This document shows, piece by piece, positions 18,344-27,815 of a stretch of DNA of 64,000 nucleotides (positions within the stretch are counted from its first letter, which is position 1; each line of letters begins with the position of its first letter). A program made the position numbers and the translations under genes. The stretch spans positions 1 to 64,000 of the forward strand of contig CAMAQD010000009.1 in NCBI GenBank assembly GCA_945860385.1, read 5' to 3'. The DNA comes from Flavobacterium psychrophilum (lineage in GTDB: Bacteria; Bacteroidota; Bacteroidia; Flavobacteriales; Flavobacteriaceae). The notes beneath the pieces were generated by a model. The model did not search any database. It saw only the letters and a program-made list of their open reading frames with translations, and was not told where the DNA came from.

Positions 18344-18925
18344 ATGATAGCACACTTGCAAGGGAAATTAGTAGAAAAAACGCCAACTCATGTAGTAATT
18401 GATTGTGGTGGAGTAGGATATGATGTCAATATTTCGTTGCATACCTATTCGTTACTTCCTTCTACTGATTTTATCAAATTGTTTACTCATCTTCAAATCA
18501 AAGAAGACTCCCATACTTTATTTGGTTTTGTAGAAAAATCAGAAAGAGAAATTTTCAAATTATTATTGTCTGTCTCGGGAATTGGCGCAAGCATTGCCAG
18601 AACAATGTTATCGTCATTAGATCCCAAACAAATTACAAATGCAATTGCCTCTGGCGATGTGATTACGATTCAATCTATAAAAGGGATTGGCAGTAAAACT
18701 GCACAACGAGTGATACTCGATTTAAAAGAGAAAGTGCTAAAACTATATGATTTAGACGAAGTTTCGATGTCACAAAGCAATACAAATAGAGATGAAGCGT
18801 TATCTGCTTTGGAGGTTTTGGGTTTTGTTCGGAAAACATCTGAGCGAGTAATAGAAAAAATCATTAAAGATGCTCCAGACAGTTCAGTTGAATTCATTAT
18901 CAAGCAGGCTTTAAAAAACTTATAA
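18344..18925 (+). CDS. ruvA: Holliday junction branch migration protein RuvA
   Basis: RuvA forms the tetramer that recognises Holliday junctions and loads RuvB. The 193-residue protein begins MIAHLQGKLVEKTP, the usual OB-fold start. Helix-hairpin-helix motifs follow: LSVSGIGASIARTML (about 77-91) and IQSIKGIGSKTAQRVILDL (about 107-125). The C-terminal domain (about 148-193) is the RuvB-contacting region. The next gene, sprA, begins three bases later, so the two are very probably co-transcribed. Confidence 0.96.
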   Translation: MIAHLQGKLVEKTPTHVVIDCGGVGYDVNISLHTYSLLPSTDFIKLFTHLQIKEDSHTLFGFVEKSEREIFKLLLSVSGIGASIARTMLSSLDPKQITNAIASGDVITIQSIKGIGSKTAQRVILDLKEKVLKLYDLDEVSMSQSNTNRDEALSALEVLGFVRKTSERVIEKIIKDAPDSSVEFIIKQALKNL

Positions 18926-18928
18926 AAG

Positions 18929-21900
18929 TTGAAATTACATTATTTAAAAAAGGGACCAAACGTGTATAAAATTTGTGCGTTTTTAATAATTTTATTTTGT
19001 GGTTTTGTATCGCAGGCTCAAGTAAATCCGGCAACTCAGGATACAATTGTCCCTGGATTTTCAACAGGAAAAATAGACATTAAAGATCCGCAAAGTATTA
19101 TCAAAGCCTATTCCTACGACCCTGTTACGGGAATGTATATTTTATCTAAAACCATTGGTGATTTTCCTGCAAATTATCCTTCTATTTTATCTCCAAAAGA
19201 ATATGAAGACAGAGTAAGAAGGGAATCGATGCGTAACTATTTTAAAGATAAATTAGATGCCATTGATGGAAAAAAAGGCGAGAATGATGTTGCAAAAAAA
19301 GATTTATTGCCACGTTATTATATAAAATCCGGACTTTTTGAAACCATTTTCGGAAGTAATACTATCGATATAAAACCAACAGGATCCGTAGAAATGGATT
19401 TTGGTTTACGTTACACCAAACAAGATAATCCGGCCTTTTCTCCAAGAAACAGGTCTGTAATTGCTTTCGATTTTAATCAAAGAATTAGCATGAGTCTAAT
19501 GGGAAAAGTGGGAACCCGACTCAATGTAAATGTCAATTATGATACGCAGTCCACATTTGCGTTTCAAAACTTAATCAAGCTTGAATATACGCCAACGGAT
19601 GACGACATTATTCAAAAAATTGAAGTCGGAAACGTAAGTATGCCATTGAATAGCTCTTTGATTAAAGGAGCTCAAAGTCTTTTCGGGGTTAAAACCAAAC
19701 TGCAATTTGGAAAAACGAGTATAACAGGCGTTTTCTCAGAACAAAAATCACAGACCAAAACCGTAATTGCTGAAGGTGGTGGAACAATTCAGGACTTTGA
19801 TATGTTTGCCTTAGATTATGATAATGATAGGCACTTTTTCCTTTCCCAATATTTTAGAAATAAATACGATTCAGCTCTAAAAAACTATCCTTTTATAGAT
19901 AGTAGAGTTCAAATTACAAGGCTGGAAATTTGGGTAACCAATAGACAAAACAGAGTTACTACAACCAATAACAATCTTAGAAATATCATTGCACTTCAAG
20001 ATTTAGGTGAAGCGCAATTATCTGGTTTGCAAGACAGCGAAATAGTAGTTTTAGATCCGTCGACAGGAATGTTCAACAATCCTATTGACTCTCCTTCTGA
20101 CAATACTAACAACGATTATGATCCTGCTCAAATAGATGCAGGAACTGGTTTGCTGAACAAAAATATTCGTGAAATAGCCACTTCAGGTTCTGGATTTAAT
20201 GCTACCGTAAATGAAGGAGCCGATTATTCTAAGTTGGAAAATGCCAGAAAATTAACGGCAAACGAATACACCTTCAATCCTCAATTAGGATATATTTCGT
20301 TGCAACAACGTCTCGCTAATGACGAAGTTCTTGCTGTTGCATATCAATATACCGTTGGAGACCAGGTATTTCAGGTGGGGGAATTCGGTAATGACGGGGT
20401 CGACGCAACGGTTGTAACAGGAACAACACCTGCCGATCAAGCCATTATTTCGCAAAGTTTGGTTTTGAAAATGTTGAAAAGTAATTTGACCAATGTTAAA
20501 AATCCAGTTTGGAATTTGATGATGAAAAACATTTATCAAATTCCTGGAGCTTATCAATTGAAACAAGAAAATTTCAGATTCAATATTCTTTACACTGATC
20601 CTTCACCATTAAATTATATTCAAGAAGTTGACCCAGTTATAAGTCCATTTCCAGATAAAAATAATCCGAATTTAACTCCTCCTAAACCTTATACCGTTAC
20701 CAGTACACCATTACTTAAAGTGTTTAATTTGGATAAACTGAATTTTAACAATGATCCACAAGATGGTGGAGATGGTTTCTTCGATTTTATGCAAGGACTA
20801 ACGATTGATACTCAAAACGGTCGAATCATATTCACTACCAAAGAGCCTTTTGGGGAATTGTTATTCTCGAAATTGTCTAATGGAACTGGGGAAGATTATA
20901 AAGACAGTAACACTTATAACGCCAATCAAAGAAAATATGTGTTCCGAAGTATGTATGCTAATACACAAGCTGGTGCATTGCAAGACAGCGACAAAAACAA
21001 ATTCCTGTTAAGAGGAAAGTACAAATCTACAGGTGGTGATGGAATTCCTATTGGAGCATTCAACGTGCCTAGAGGTTCTGTAGTAGTGACCGCAGGCGGA
21101 AGAGTTTTGGTTGAAGGAATCGATTATAGTGTCAATTACCAACTGGGACGAGTTCAAATTTTGGATCCATCGCTGCAGGCTTCGAACACGCCAATTAGCG
21201 TTTCATTAGAAAACAATTCCATTTTTGGTCAACAAACCAAACGTTTTTTTGGAGTGTATGTTGAGCATCAAATTTCAGATAAATTTTTATTAGGTGCCAC
21301 TTTCTTAAAATTAAACGAAAGACCATTTACCCAAAAATCTAGTTTTGGGCAAGAAGCCGTGAACAATAGTATGTTTGGTTTTAACGGTAATTACGCAACG
21401 GAAGTTCCGTTTTTCACCCGATTAGTAAACAAATTGCCAAATATGGATACCGACGCGCCTTCAAATCTTTCGGTAAGAGGAGAAATTGCATTTTTGGAAC
21501 CAGATGATCCTAAGGGTAATAGTTTTGAAGGCGAATCAACCATTTATGTAGATGATTTCGAAGGCTCGCAATCCACAATTGATATGCGTTCTCCATTTGC
21601 CTGGAAATTGTCCTCAACTCCTATGAATGATGCAGAAAGTCTCTATAATTTTAATGCCAATGCCAACGATTTGAGTTACGGTTTCAAAAGATCTAAATTA
21701 TCTTGGTACACCATCGACCCTGTTTTTTTTACTTCAAAACCCACAGGAATTTCAAATGATGATATATCTTTAAATACCACCAGAAGGATTTTTAGTGAAG
21801 AATTATATCCACTTACTGATATTGTTCAAGGGCAATCACAAGTTGTAAACACATTAGACCTGACTTATTATCCAACGGAAAGAGGGATGTATAATAATGC

Positions 21901-24900
21901 ATTGAATGTTGCTACAAACCCTAAAGATAATTTTGGAGGGATAATGCGTTCTTTAAATTCAACCAATTTCGAACAAGGAAATGTCGAATATATTCAGTTT
22001 TGGGTTATGGATCCTTATGTTGGCGCAGGTGAAATTCCAACTACCAACACGGGAAAAATTTATTTCAATTTAGGGGAAATCTCCGAAGATATTTTGAAAG
22101 ATGGAAGGAAACAATATGAAAACGGATTAGGTCCAGATCAAGTAAAAGAAAACCCACAACCTCTTTGGGGAGATGTTCCGGCCTCTCAATCTTTAATTTA
22201 TGCCTTTGATGTCAATGCCACCAACCGAACCAATCAAGATTTAGGTTTAGACGGTTTGCCAGGTTCTAAAGAAGCAGCCATTTACACCAATTATGCTTCA
22301 CAGCCCGATCCTTCAGCAGATGATTACAAATATTATTTGAATGCTAGTGGAGGAATTATTGACAGATACAGAGATTATAATGGAGTAGAAGGAAACTCTG
22401 CCGTTGATATAAACGATGCCAATAGAGCAGCAACTGCTGAACCAGATGTAGAAGACATCAACAGGGATAATACGATGAATACTATCAATGCGTATTATGA
22501 ATACAGTGTAGATATGAAATCCAATATGACAGTTGGGCAAAATTACATCACCGACATTAGAAATACTCAAATTACAATGGACAATGGGCAAGTGACTGAT
22601 GCAAGATGGATTCAGTTTAAAATCCCAGTTGCCCAGCCAGAAAATACTATCGGAAATATATCCGATTTTAGATCCATTCGTTTTATGAGAATGTTTATGA
22701 CTGGTTTTAGCGATGCAGTTACCGTTCGTTTTGGTGCTTTAGATTTAGTCAGAGGCGATTGGAGAAGATATACAAACACATTAGATCCCAACGACACCAA
22801 CCCAACCGATGACAAAACTAATCTTGATGTATTGGCAGTAAATCTTCAGGAAAATAATGATAGATGTCCTATAAATTATATTATTCCTCCGGGAGTGCAA
22901 CAAGAGCAATTGTATAGCGGCAATACAGTCATCAATCAAAATGAGCAATCGTTGTCACTAAGAGTTTCAGGCGAAGGATTAGAACCAGAAGATTCGAGAG
23001 CTGTATTTAAAAACGTAAGTGTTGATATGCGACAATTCAAAAAATTGAAAATGTTTTTACACGCAGAATCTTTGCCTGGTGAAATTACTCTTCGTGATAA
23101 TCAAATGACAGGTTTTATCCGTTTTGGAAATGACTTCACTCAGAATTTTTATCAAATCGAAATACCGTTAAAAGTTACGATTCCATCAGGTGTTGTGCCA
23201 CCACCTCCAGATCCTAATAATCCAAATCCAGACCCAAGTTTGTCTACTTGTGCTGCTTTAAGTTCAGAAGTAGTCTGGCCAGCCGATAATGAAATTGATT
23301 TGTCATTGGCATTGCTTACGGATATGAAAATTAGAAAACCCAAAGATGTATTGGACGGTATTTATTATCCTGATGATGATATTTCTATTGAAGGTGATCC
23401 TGATATGAGAGATGGAAACGCTAAATTAAGATTAGGAATTAGAGGAAATCCTAATTTTGGGATGGTTCGAACTTTAATGTTAGGAGTAAAAAGCAATGAA
23501 CCCCATCAAGATATAAAAGGGGAGGTTTGGTTTAATGAGCTTCGAGTTGCCGATATGGATAATAGTAAAGGTATGGCAGCCGTATTAAACATTGACACCA
23601 ATTTCGCTGATTTTGCTAATGTTTCGGCATCAGGTCGAAAAAGCACTATCGGGTTTGGAGGTATAGAACAAGGACCAAATGATAGAAACCGTGAAGATAC
23701 TCAGCAATATAATATTGTTACAAACTTTAGTTTAGGAAAATTATTACCTCCAAAATGGAAAATCAATCTGCCGTTTAATTTCGCTATCGGTGAAGAAACA
23801 ATTACTCCAGAATACGACCCATTTAATGCCGATATCAAACTAAAACAATTATTAGACAATACTACCGATAACGATGAAAGAGATAACATCAAAAGTAGAG
23901 CTATTGATTATACGAAAAGGAAAAGCATCAATTTTATTGGAGTAAGAAAAGATAGAGGTGCTGAACAAAAACAGCGAATTTATGATGTAGAAAACTTTAC
24001 GTTTTCTCAGTCTTTCAATGAAGTAGAACATCACGATTATGAAATCGAACAATACACCAATCAGGAATCCAGTACAGCAGTGGATTATTCTTTTAGCTTT
24101 CAGCCTAAACCAATCGAGCCATTTAAGAAATCAAAATTCACAAAAAAAAGCACCTATTGGAAAGCATTAAGCGACTTCAATTTCAATTATTTACCTACGA
24201 ATATCAATTTTAATACTAATATTCTAAGACAATACAACCGCCAGCAATTCAGGCAAGTGGATGTGCAAGGAATTGGATTAGATCCGTTGTACCGTAGAAA
24301 TTATGCGTTTAATTATAATTATGGATTTAATTATAATTTGACCAAAAACCTGAAATTTAATTATACTGCATCTTCGAATAATATTGTAAAAAACTATATG
24401 AATTCCGATAATGTGCCAATCGATGATCTAACCATTTGGGATAGTTATTTGAATGTTGGACAAGCCAATCAACACATGCAACAATTGGTGTTGAATTATG
24501 AAATTCCATTAGATAAAATCCCCGTATTTAGTTTCATAAAAGCAAATTATTCGTACACGGGTGATTATAGTTGGCAGCGTGCATCAGTCGCCATGTCTGA
24601 AATTATTATTGAAGGGAATACGTACAATTTAGGAAATACAGTTCAAAATGCCATTTCTCATAATTTGAACGCTAATATGAATATGGATTTGTTTTATAAA
24701 TATATTGGACTAACCAAAAAATCACAATTAAAAGCAAAACCAAAAACTGCTGCTCCGCAACCAGGTGAAAAACTAACAGATACCAATGTTTTATCTCCAA
24801 AAAAGAATAATTTTATGAATGGTTTGATTGGAGTTTTGACTAGTGTGAAAACCATACAAGCCAATTATACTAAAAATAGCGGTACAGTTTTGCCAGGCTA

Positions 24901-26179
24901 CACTCCAGGTATTGGATTCTTTGGAACATCAAAACCAACCCTCGGATTTATTTTCGGAAGCCAAGATGATGTTCGATACGAAGCCGCTAAACAGGGATGG
25001 CTTACATCGTATCAGGATTTTAACCAAAATTATACGCAAGTTACCAATGAGATATTTAAATCAACGGTTAACATCGATTTATTACCCGACTTAAAAATCG
25101 ATTTGTCTTTAGACCGATCTTTTTCTGAAAATTTTTCGGAACAATACGATGTTTCTGATATTAATAATGATGGAGTTTTGGATTACAACCCAAGATCACC
25201 TTACAATTATGGAATGTTTTCTATTTCGACAATCTTAATCAAAACTTCGTTTTCTGCTAGTGATGAAAACACATCGGCAGCTTTTGATGATTTTAGAAGC
25301 AATAGATTGCCAGTTGCAAATCGATTAGCGACTGAAAGAGGAATCGACCTTAGCAATCCAGCCAATATTGATAAAGATGGTTTTCCAAAAGGGTTTGGCA
25401 AAAACAATCAGGCGGTATTATTACCTGCTTTTTTAGCAGCCTATTCTGGCGAGAATGCTTCTAGCGTTTCGACGGGAATTTTCAAAAGTTTTCCAGTTCC
25501 GAACTGGTCTATCAAATACAATGGTTTGATGCGTTTCGATTATTTCAAAAAGAATTTTAAGCGATTCTCTTTGCAACAAAATTACAGGGCTTCTTATACT
25601 ATAAATGCTTTTAGATCGAATTTCGAGTACGACAAAAATCCAAATGGAGTAGATTTAAGTGGTAATTTTTACAACAAGACCATTATGTCGAATGTCAATT
25701 TAGTGGAGCAGTTTAATCCTTTAATTCGAATGGATTTTGAATTAAAAAATTCATTAAAAATCTTAACCGAAATCAAAAAAGACAGAGCATTATCGATGAG
25801 TTTTGATAACAATTTATTGACCGAAGTCAAAGGAATTGAATATGTGGTCGGAATGGGGTATCGAATAAAAGACGTTGTTTTTTCTTCAATGCTTGCCGAT
25901 AATCCTACTGGAATTATAAAAAGTGATATTATTATAAAAGCTGATTTTTCGTATCGTAACAACAAAACAATTGTGAGATATTTAGATTATGACAACAATC
26001 AATTAGCAGGTGGACAAGATATTTGGTCATTGAAATTGACTGCTGATTATTCCTTCAGTAAAAATCTAACAGCTATTTTCTATTATGATCACGCTTTTTC
26101 ACAAGCAGTTGTATCAACTTCTTTTCCTTTAACAAATGTTCGTTCAGGGTTTACACTGCGATATAATTTTGGAAATTAA
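18929..26179 (+). CDS. sprA: Type IX secretion outer-membrane translocon SprA (SOV)
   Basis: SprA is the giant outer-membrane beta-barrel through which type IX cargo leaves the cell, and it is needed for gliding. At 2416 residues it matches the family length (about 2400). A signal sequence includes ICAFLIILFCGFVSQAQ. The body is rich in alternating aromatic strands, and the C terminus ends in strands closing with SGFTLRYNFGN, typical of outer-membrane proteins. A Pro-rich loop (VPPPPDPNNPNPDPS) lies near 1425. No ATG fits the start: TTG 18929 is three bases after ruvA, and GTG 18962 would give a shorter, cleaner signal peptide. The co-occurrence with ruvA and gcvH is the same as in F. johnsoniae as I recall it. 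Confidence 0.95.
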   Translation: MKLHYLKKGPNVYKICAFLIILFCGFVSQAQVNPATQDTIVPGFSTGKIDIKDPQSIIKAYSYDPVTGMYILSKTIGDFPANYPSILSPKEYEDRVRRESMRNYFKDKLDAIDGKKGENDVAKKDLLPRYYIKSGLFETIFGSNTIDIKPTGSVEMDFGLRYTKQDNPAFSPRNRSVIAFDFNQRISMSLMGKVGTRLNVNVNYDTQSTFAFQNLIKLEYTPTDDDIIQKIEVGNVSMPLNSSLIKGAQSLFGVKTKLQFGKTSITGVFSEQKSQTKTVIAEGGGTIQDFDMFALDYDNDRHFFLSQYFRNKYDSALKNYPFIDSRVQITRLEIWVTNRQNRVTTTNNNLRNIIALQDLGEAQLSGLQDSEIVVLDPSTGMFNNPIDSPSDNTNNDYDPAQIDAGTGLLNKNIREIATSGSGFNATVNEGADYSKLENARKLTANEYTFNPQLGYISLQQRLANDEVLAVAYQYTVGDQVFQVGEFGNDGVDATVVTGTTPADQAIISQSLVLKMLKSNLTNVKNPVWNLMMKNIYQIPGAYQLKQENFRFNILYTDPSPLNYIQEVDPVISPFPDKNNPNLTPPKPYTVTSTPLLKVFNLDKLNFNNDPQDGGDGFFDFMQGLTIDTQNGRIIFTTKEPFGELLFSKLSNGTGEDYKDSNTYNANQRKYVFRSMYANTQAGALQDSDKNKFLLRGKYKSTGGDGIPIGAFNVPRGSVVVTAGGRVLVEGIDYSVNYQLGRVQILDPSLQASNTPISVSLENNSIFGQQTKRFFGVYVEHQISDKFLLGATFLKLNERPFTQKSSFGQEAVNNSMFGFNGNYATEVPFFTRLVNKLPNMDTDAPSNLSVRGEIAFLEPDDPKGNSFEGESTIYVDDFEGSQSTIDMRSPFAWKLSSTPMNDAESLYNFNANANDLSYGFKRSKLSWYTIDPVFFTSKPTGISNDDISLNTTRRIFSEELYPLTDIVQGQSQVVNTLDLTYYPTERGMYNNALNVATNPKDNFGGIMRSLNSTNFEQGNVEYIQFWVMDPYVGAGEIPTTNTGKIYFNLGEISEDILKDGRKQYENGLGPDQVKENPQPLWGDVPASQSLIYAFDVNATNRTNQDLGLDGLPGSKEAAIYTNYASQPDPSADDYKYYLNASGGIIDRYRDYNGVEGNSAVDINDANRAATAEPDVEDINRDNTMNTINAYYEYSVDMKSNMTVGQNYITDIRNTQITMDNGQVTDARWIQFKIPVAQPENTIGNISDFRSIRFMRMFMTGFSDAVTVRFGALDLVRGDWRRYTNTLDPNDTNPTDDKTNLDVLAVNLQENNDRCPINYIIPPGVQQEQLYSGNTVINQNEQSLSLRVSGEGLEPEDSRAVFKNVSVDMRQFKKLKMFLHAESLPGEITLRDNQMTGFIRFGNDFTQNFYQIEIPLKVTIPSGVVPPPPDPNNPNPDPSLSTCAALSSEVVWPADNEIDLSLALLTDMKIRKPKDVLDGIYYPDDDISIEGDPDMRDGNAKLRLGIRGNPNFGMVRTLMLGVKSNEPHQDIKGEVWFNELRVADMDNSKGMAAVLNIDTNFADFANVSASGRKSTIGFGGIEQGPNDRNREDTQQYNIVTNFSLGKLLPPKWKINLPFNFAIGEETITPEYDPFNADIKLKQLLDNTTDNDERDNIKSRAIDYTKRKSINFIGVRKDRGAEQKQRIYDVENFTFSQSFNEVEHHDYEIEQYTNQESSTAVDYSFSFQPKPIEPFKKSKFTKKSTYWKALSDFNFNYLPTNINFNTNILRQYNRQQFRQVDVQGIGLDPLYRRNYAFNYNYGFNYNLTKNLKFNYTASSNNIVKNYMNSDNVPIDDLTIWDSYLNVGQANQHMQQLVLNYEIPLDKIPVFSFIKANYSYTGDYSWQRASVAMSEIIIEGNTYNLGNTVQNAISHNLNANMNMDLFYKYIGLTKKSQLKAKPKTAAPQPGEKLTDTNVLSPKKNNFMNGLIGVLTSVKTIQANYTKNSGTVLPGYTPGIGFFGTSKPTLGFIFGSQDDVRYEAAKQGWLTSYQDFNQNYTQVTNEIFKSTVNIDLLPDLKIDLSLDRSFSENFSEQYDVSDINNDGVLDYNPRSPYNYGMFSISTILIKTSFSASDENTSAAFDDFRSNRLPVANRLATERGIDLSNPANIDKDGFPKGFGKNNQAVLLPAFLAAYSGENASSVSTGIFKSFPVPNWSIKYNGLMRFDYFKKNFKRFSLQQNYRASYTINAFRSNFEYDKNPNGVDLSGNFYNKTIMSNVNLVEQFNPLIRMDFELKNSLKILTEIKKDRALSMSFDNNLLTEVKGIEYVVGMGYRIKDVVFSSMLADNPTGIIKSDIIIKADFSYRNNKTIVRYLDYDNNQLAGGQDIWSLKLTADYSFSKNLTAIFYYDHAFSQAVVSTSFPLTNVRSGFTLRYNFGN

Positions 26180-26217
26180 TTTTTTTGAATTGCAATAATT
26201 TTTGAACAGAAGATGGT

Positions 26218-26225
26218 TACATTTG
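26218..26225 (+). promoter_or_regulatory. Promoter -7 element of gcvH
   Basis: TACATTTG matches the -7 consensus. No -33 element sits at the ideal distance. The predicted transcript would start near 26231 and carry a 44-base leader that contains the palindrome at 26242. Confidence 0.45.
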
Positions 26226-26241
26226 CACCATTAAAACTATT

Positions 26242-26255
26242 CCGATAGCTATCGG
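26242..26255. repeat. Palindrome CCGATAGCTATCGG in the gcvH leader
   Basis: This is a perfect 14-base palindrome, nearly extended to 18 (TCCGATAGCTATCGGGA). It is GC-richer than the surrounding DNA, not followed by a T tract, and lies 19 bases before gcvH. From memory, similar GATAGCTATC sequences recur between genes in flavobacteria. Confidence 0.7.
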
Positions 26256-26274
26256 GACTAAAATCTAAATTAAA

Positions 26275-26655
26275 ATGAACGTACCAGCAAATTTAAAGTA
26301 CACAAAAGATCACGAATGGGTTAGCATTGAAGGTGATGTTGCAACAGTAGGAATTACTCATTTTGCGCAAAAAGAATTAGGCGATATTGTTTATGTTGAG
26401 GTAGAAACATTAGACCAAACTCTCGATAAAGATGAAGTTTTTGGAACAGTTGAAGCTGTAAAGACAGTTTCGGATTTGTTTCTTCCTCTTTCAGGTGAAA
26501 TCATCGAGTTTAATGATGCACTAGAAAGTAAACCTGAAAGCGTAAACACAGATCCTTATGGCGCTGGATGGATGATAAAAGTGAAAATCGCAAATACTGA
26601 CGAAATTGAATCTCTTCTTTCGAGTGAATCTTACAAAGAATTGATTGGTGCGTAA
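26275..26655 (+). CDS. gcvH: Glycine cleavage system H protein
   Basis: GcvH is the lipoyl carrier of the glycine cleavage complex. It shuttles the aminomethyl group from P protein to T protein and then its dihydrolipoyl group to L protein. The 126-residue length is normal. The lipoylated Lys is K63 in [11 protein letters not shown], and the N-terminal pattern KYTKDHEWV and C-terminal [11 protein letters not shown] are diagnostic. It is not next to gcvT or gcvP in this window. Its last bases overlap the VanZ-like gene. Confidence 0.97.
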   Translation: MNVPANLKYTKDHEWVSIEGDVATVGITHFAQKELGDIVYVEVETLDQTLDKDEVFGTVEAVKTVSDLFLPLSGEIIEFNDALESKPESVNTDPYGAGWMIKVKIANTDEIESLLSSESYKELIGA

Positions 26656-27034
26656 AAAAATTTATTTATACTCGGCTATATTTTGGAGCGGCTTAATTCT
26701 TTATTTGTGTTTGGAAAACGCACACAATCTTAAGGAAATAACCATACCGAACTTTGATAAATTTATTCATATTGTCTTTCATTTTGTCTTTACAATTCTG
26801 TGGTTTTTATATTTAAAAAAGAAATTTAAAACTTCAAATAATGTTCATCTTCTGGCTGTAACATTAATTGTTTCTTTTATTTTTGGCATAGCAATCGAGT
26901 TGATGCAACAATATTTTACAACAACAAGATCTGCAGATATTTTCGATATATTGGCTAATTTGTTTGGCGCTTTTCTTGCAGCCTCTCTAATTATTTTGGT
27001 AAATGCCTACAATGGTATTATAGATAAAATTTAA
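26648..27034 (+). CDS. VanZ-like membrane protein
   Basis: This small membrane protein of about 128 residues has four hydrophobic helices (roughly 7-19, 38-55, 69-89 and 102-122). The family signature appears in [13 protein letters not shown] and in [29 protein letters not shown]. VanZ relatives confer low-level teicoplanin tolerance in some bacteria, but the role in Bacteroidetes is unknown. GTG 26648 is the likely start, overlapping gcvH by eight bases; TTG 26645 is an alternative. The overlap suggests coupled translation with gcvH rather than a shared function. Confidence 0.85.
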   Translation: MRKKIYLYSAIFWSGLILYLCLENAHNLKEITIPNFDKFIHIVFHFVFTILWFLYLKKKFKTSNNVHLLAVTLIVSFIFGIAIELMQQYFTTTRSADIFDILANLFGAFLAASLIILVNAYNGIIDKI

Positions 27035-27057
27035 TTCACAAATTATAAGTTTCACAA

Positions 27058-27801
27058 ATGAATATTAAGCAGTACTTAGATTCGACTTATTTAAAAACAC
27101 CCCCGCAGGCAGGACTAACTGAAGCTGAAAACACAATTATTGTTAAAGAATTTATTCAAGAAGCCATCGATGAGAATTTCAAACTTATTATGATTCGTCC
27201 TGATATGGTTTCCTTGGCAAGCAAAATGATTACAGATTCGAATTCAGTGGTGCAGATAGGAACAGTTATCGATTTTCCAGAGGGAAAAGGAGGTTTAGAG
27301 GCTAAGCTTTTTGAAGCAACTCAAGCGATTCACGATGGAGCCGATGATTTAGATTTTGTTTGTAATTATGAAGCTTTCAAAGCTGGAGATGTGGATTTGG
27401 TCAAAGAAGAAATCTTAAAGTGTACCCAATTAGGCTTAGCCAATAATAAAGTTGTAAAATGGATTATCGAGGTGGCAGCACTAAGTGAAAAGCAAATCAT
27501 TCAGCTTTCGGCTTTGATAAAGAACCTCGTTATAACTAATTTTAAAGAAGAAAATTATGCTTCGGTATTTGTAAAATCTTCAACAGGTTTTTATAAAACA
27601 GAAAATAATTTGCCAAATGGCGCAACAGTTCCAGCTATTATCATAATGCTCGAAAATGCAAATCCGTTACCCGTAAAAGCGGCTGGTGGAGTTAGAACCT
27701 ATGACGAAGCTGTAGAAATGATTCGTTTGGGAGTTAAGCGAATCGGAACCTCGGGGGCAAAAGCCATTGCTAATGGACAAAGGGCAGAAGGGGGCTATTA
27801 A
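27058..27801 (+). CDS. deoC: Deoxyribose-phosphate aldolase
   Basis: DeoC cleaves 2-deoxyribose-5-phosphate into acetaldehyde and glyceraldehyde-3-phosphate in nucleoside breakdown. The 247-residue TIM-barrel shows the Schiff-base Lys region FVKSSTGFYKTE, the early Asp in DDLDFVCNYEAF, and the phosphate-binding KAAGGVRTYDEA and RIGTSGAKAI. It lies 23 bases after the VanZ-like gene and 14 before remB. The plus-strand genes from gcvH to remB therefore form a tight run. Confidence 0.94.
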   Translation: MNIKQYLDSTYLKTPPQAGLTEAENTIIVKEFIQEAIDENFKLIMIRPDMVSLASKMITDSNSVVQIGTVIDFPEGKGGLEAKLFEATQAIHDGADDLDFVCNYEAFKAGDVDLVKEEILKCTQLGLANNKVVKWIIEVAALSEKQIIQLSALIKNLVITNFKEENYASVFVKSSTGFYKTENNLPNGATVPAIIIMLENANPLPVKAAGGVRTYDEAVEMIRLGVKRIGTSGAKAIANGQRAEGGY

Positions 27802-27815
27802 ATCAATACGATAAT

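Noticed and set aside
26180..26274. Glycine riboswitch upstream of gcvH
   Set aside because: The leader is too short (about 44 bases) and holds only a simple palindrome; no aptamer-like fold is visible.
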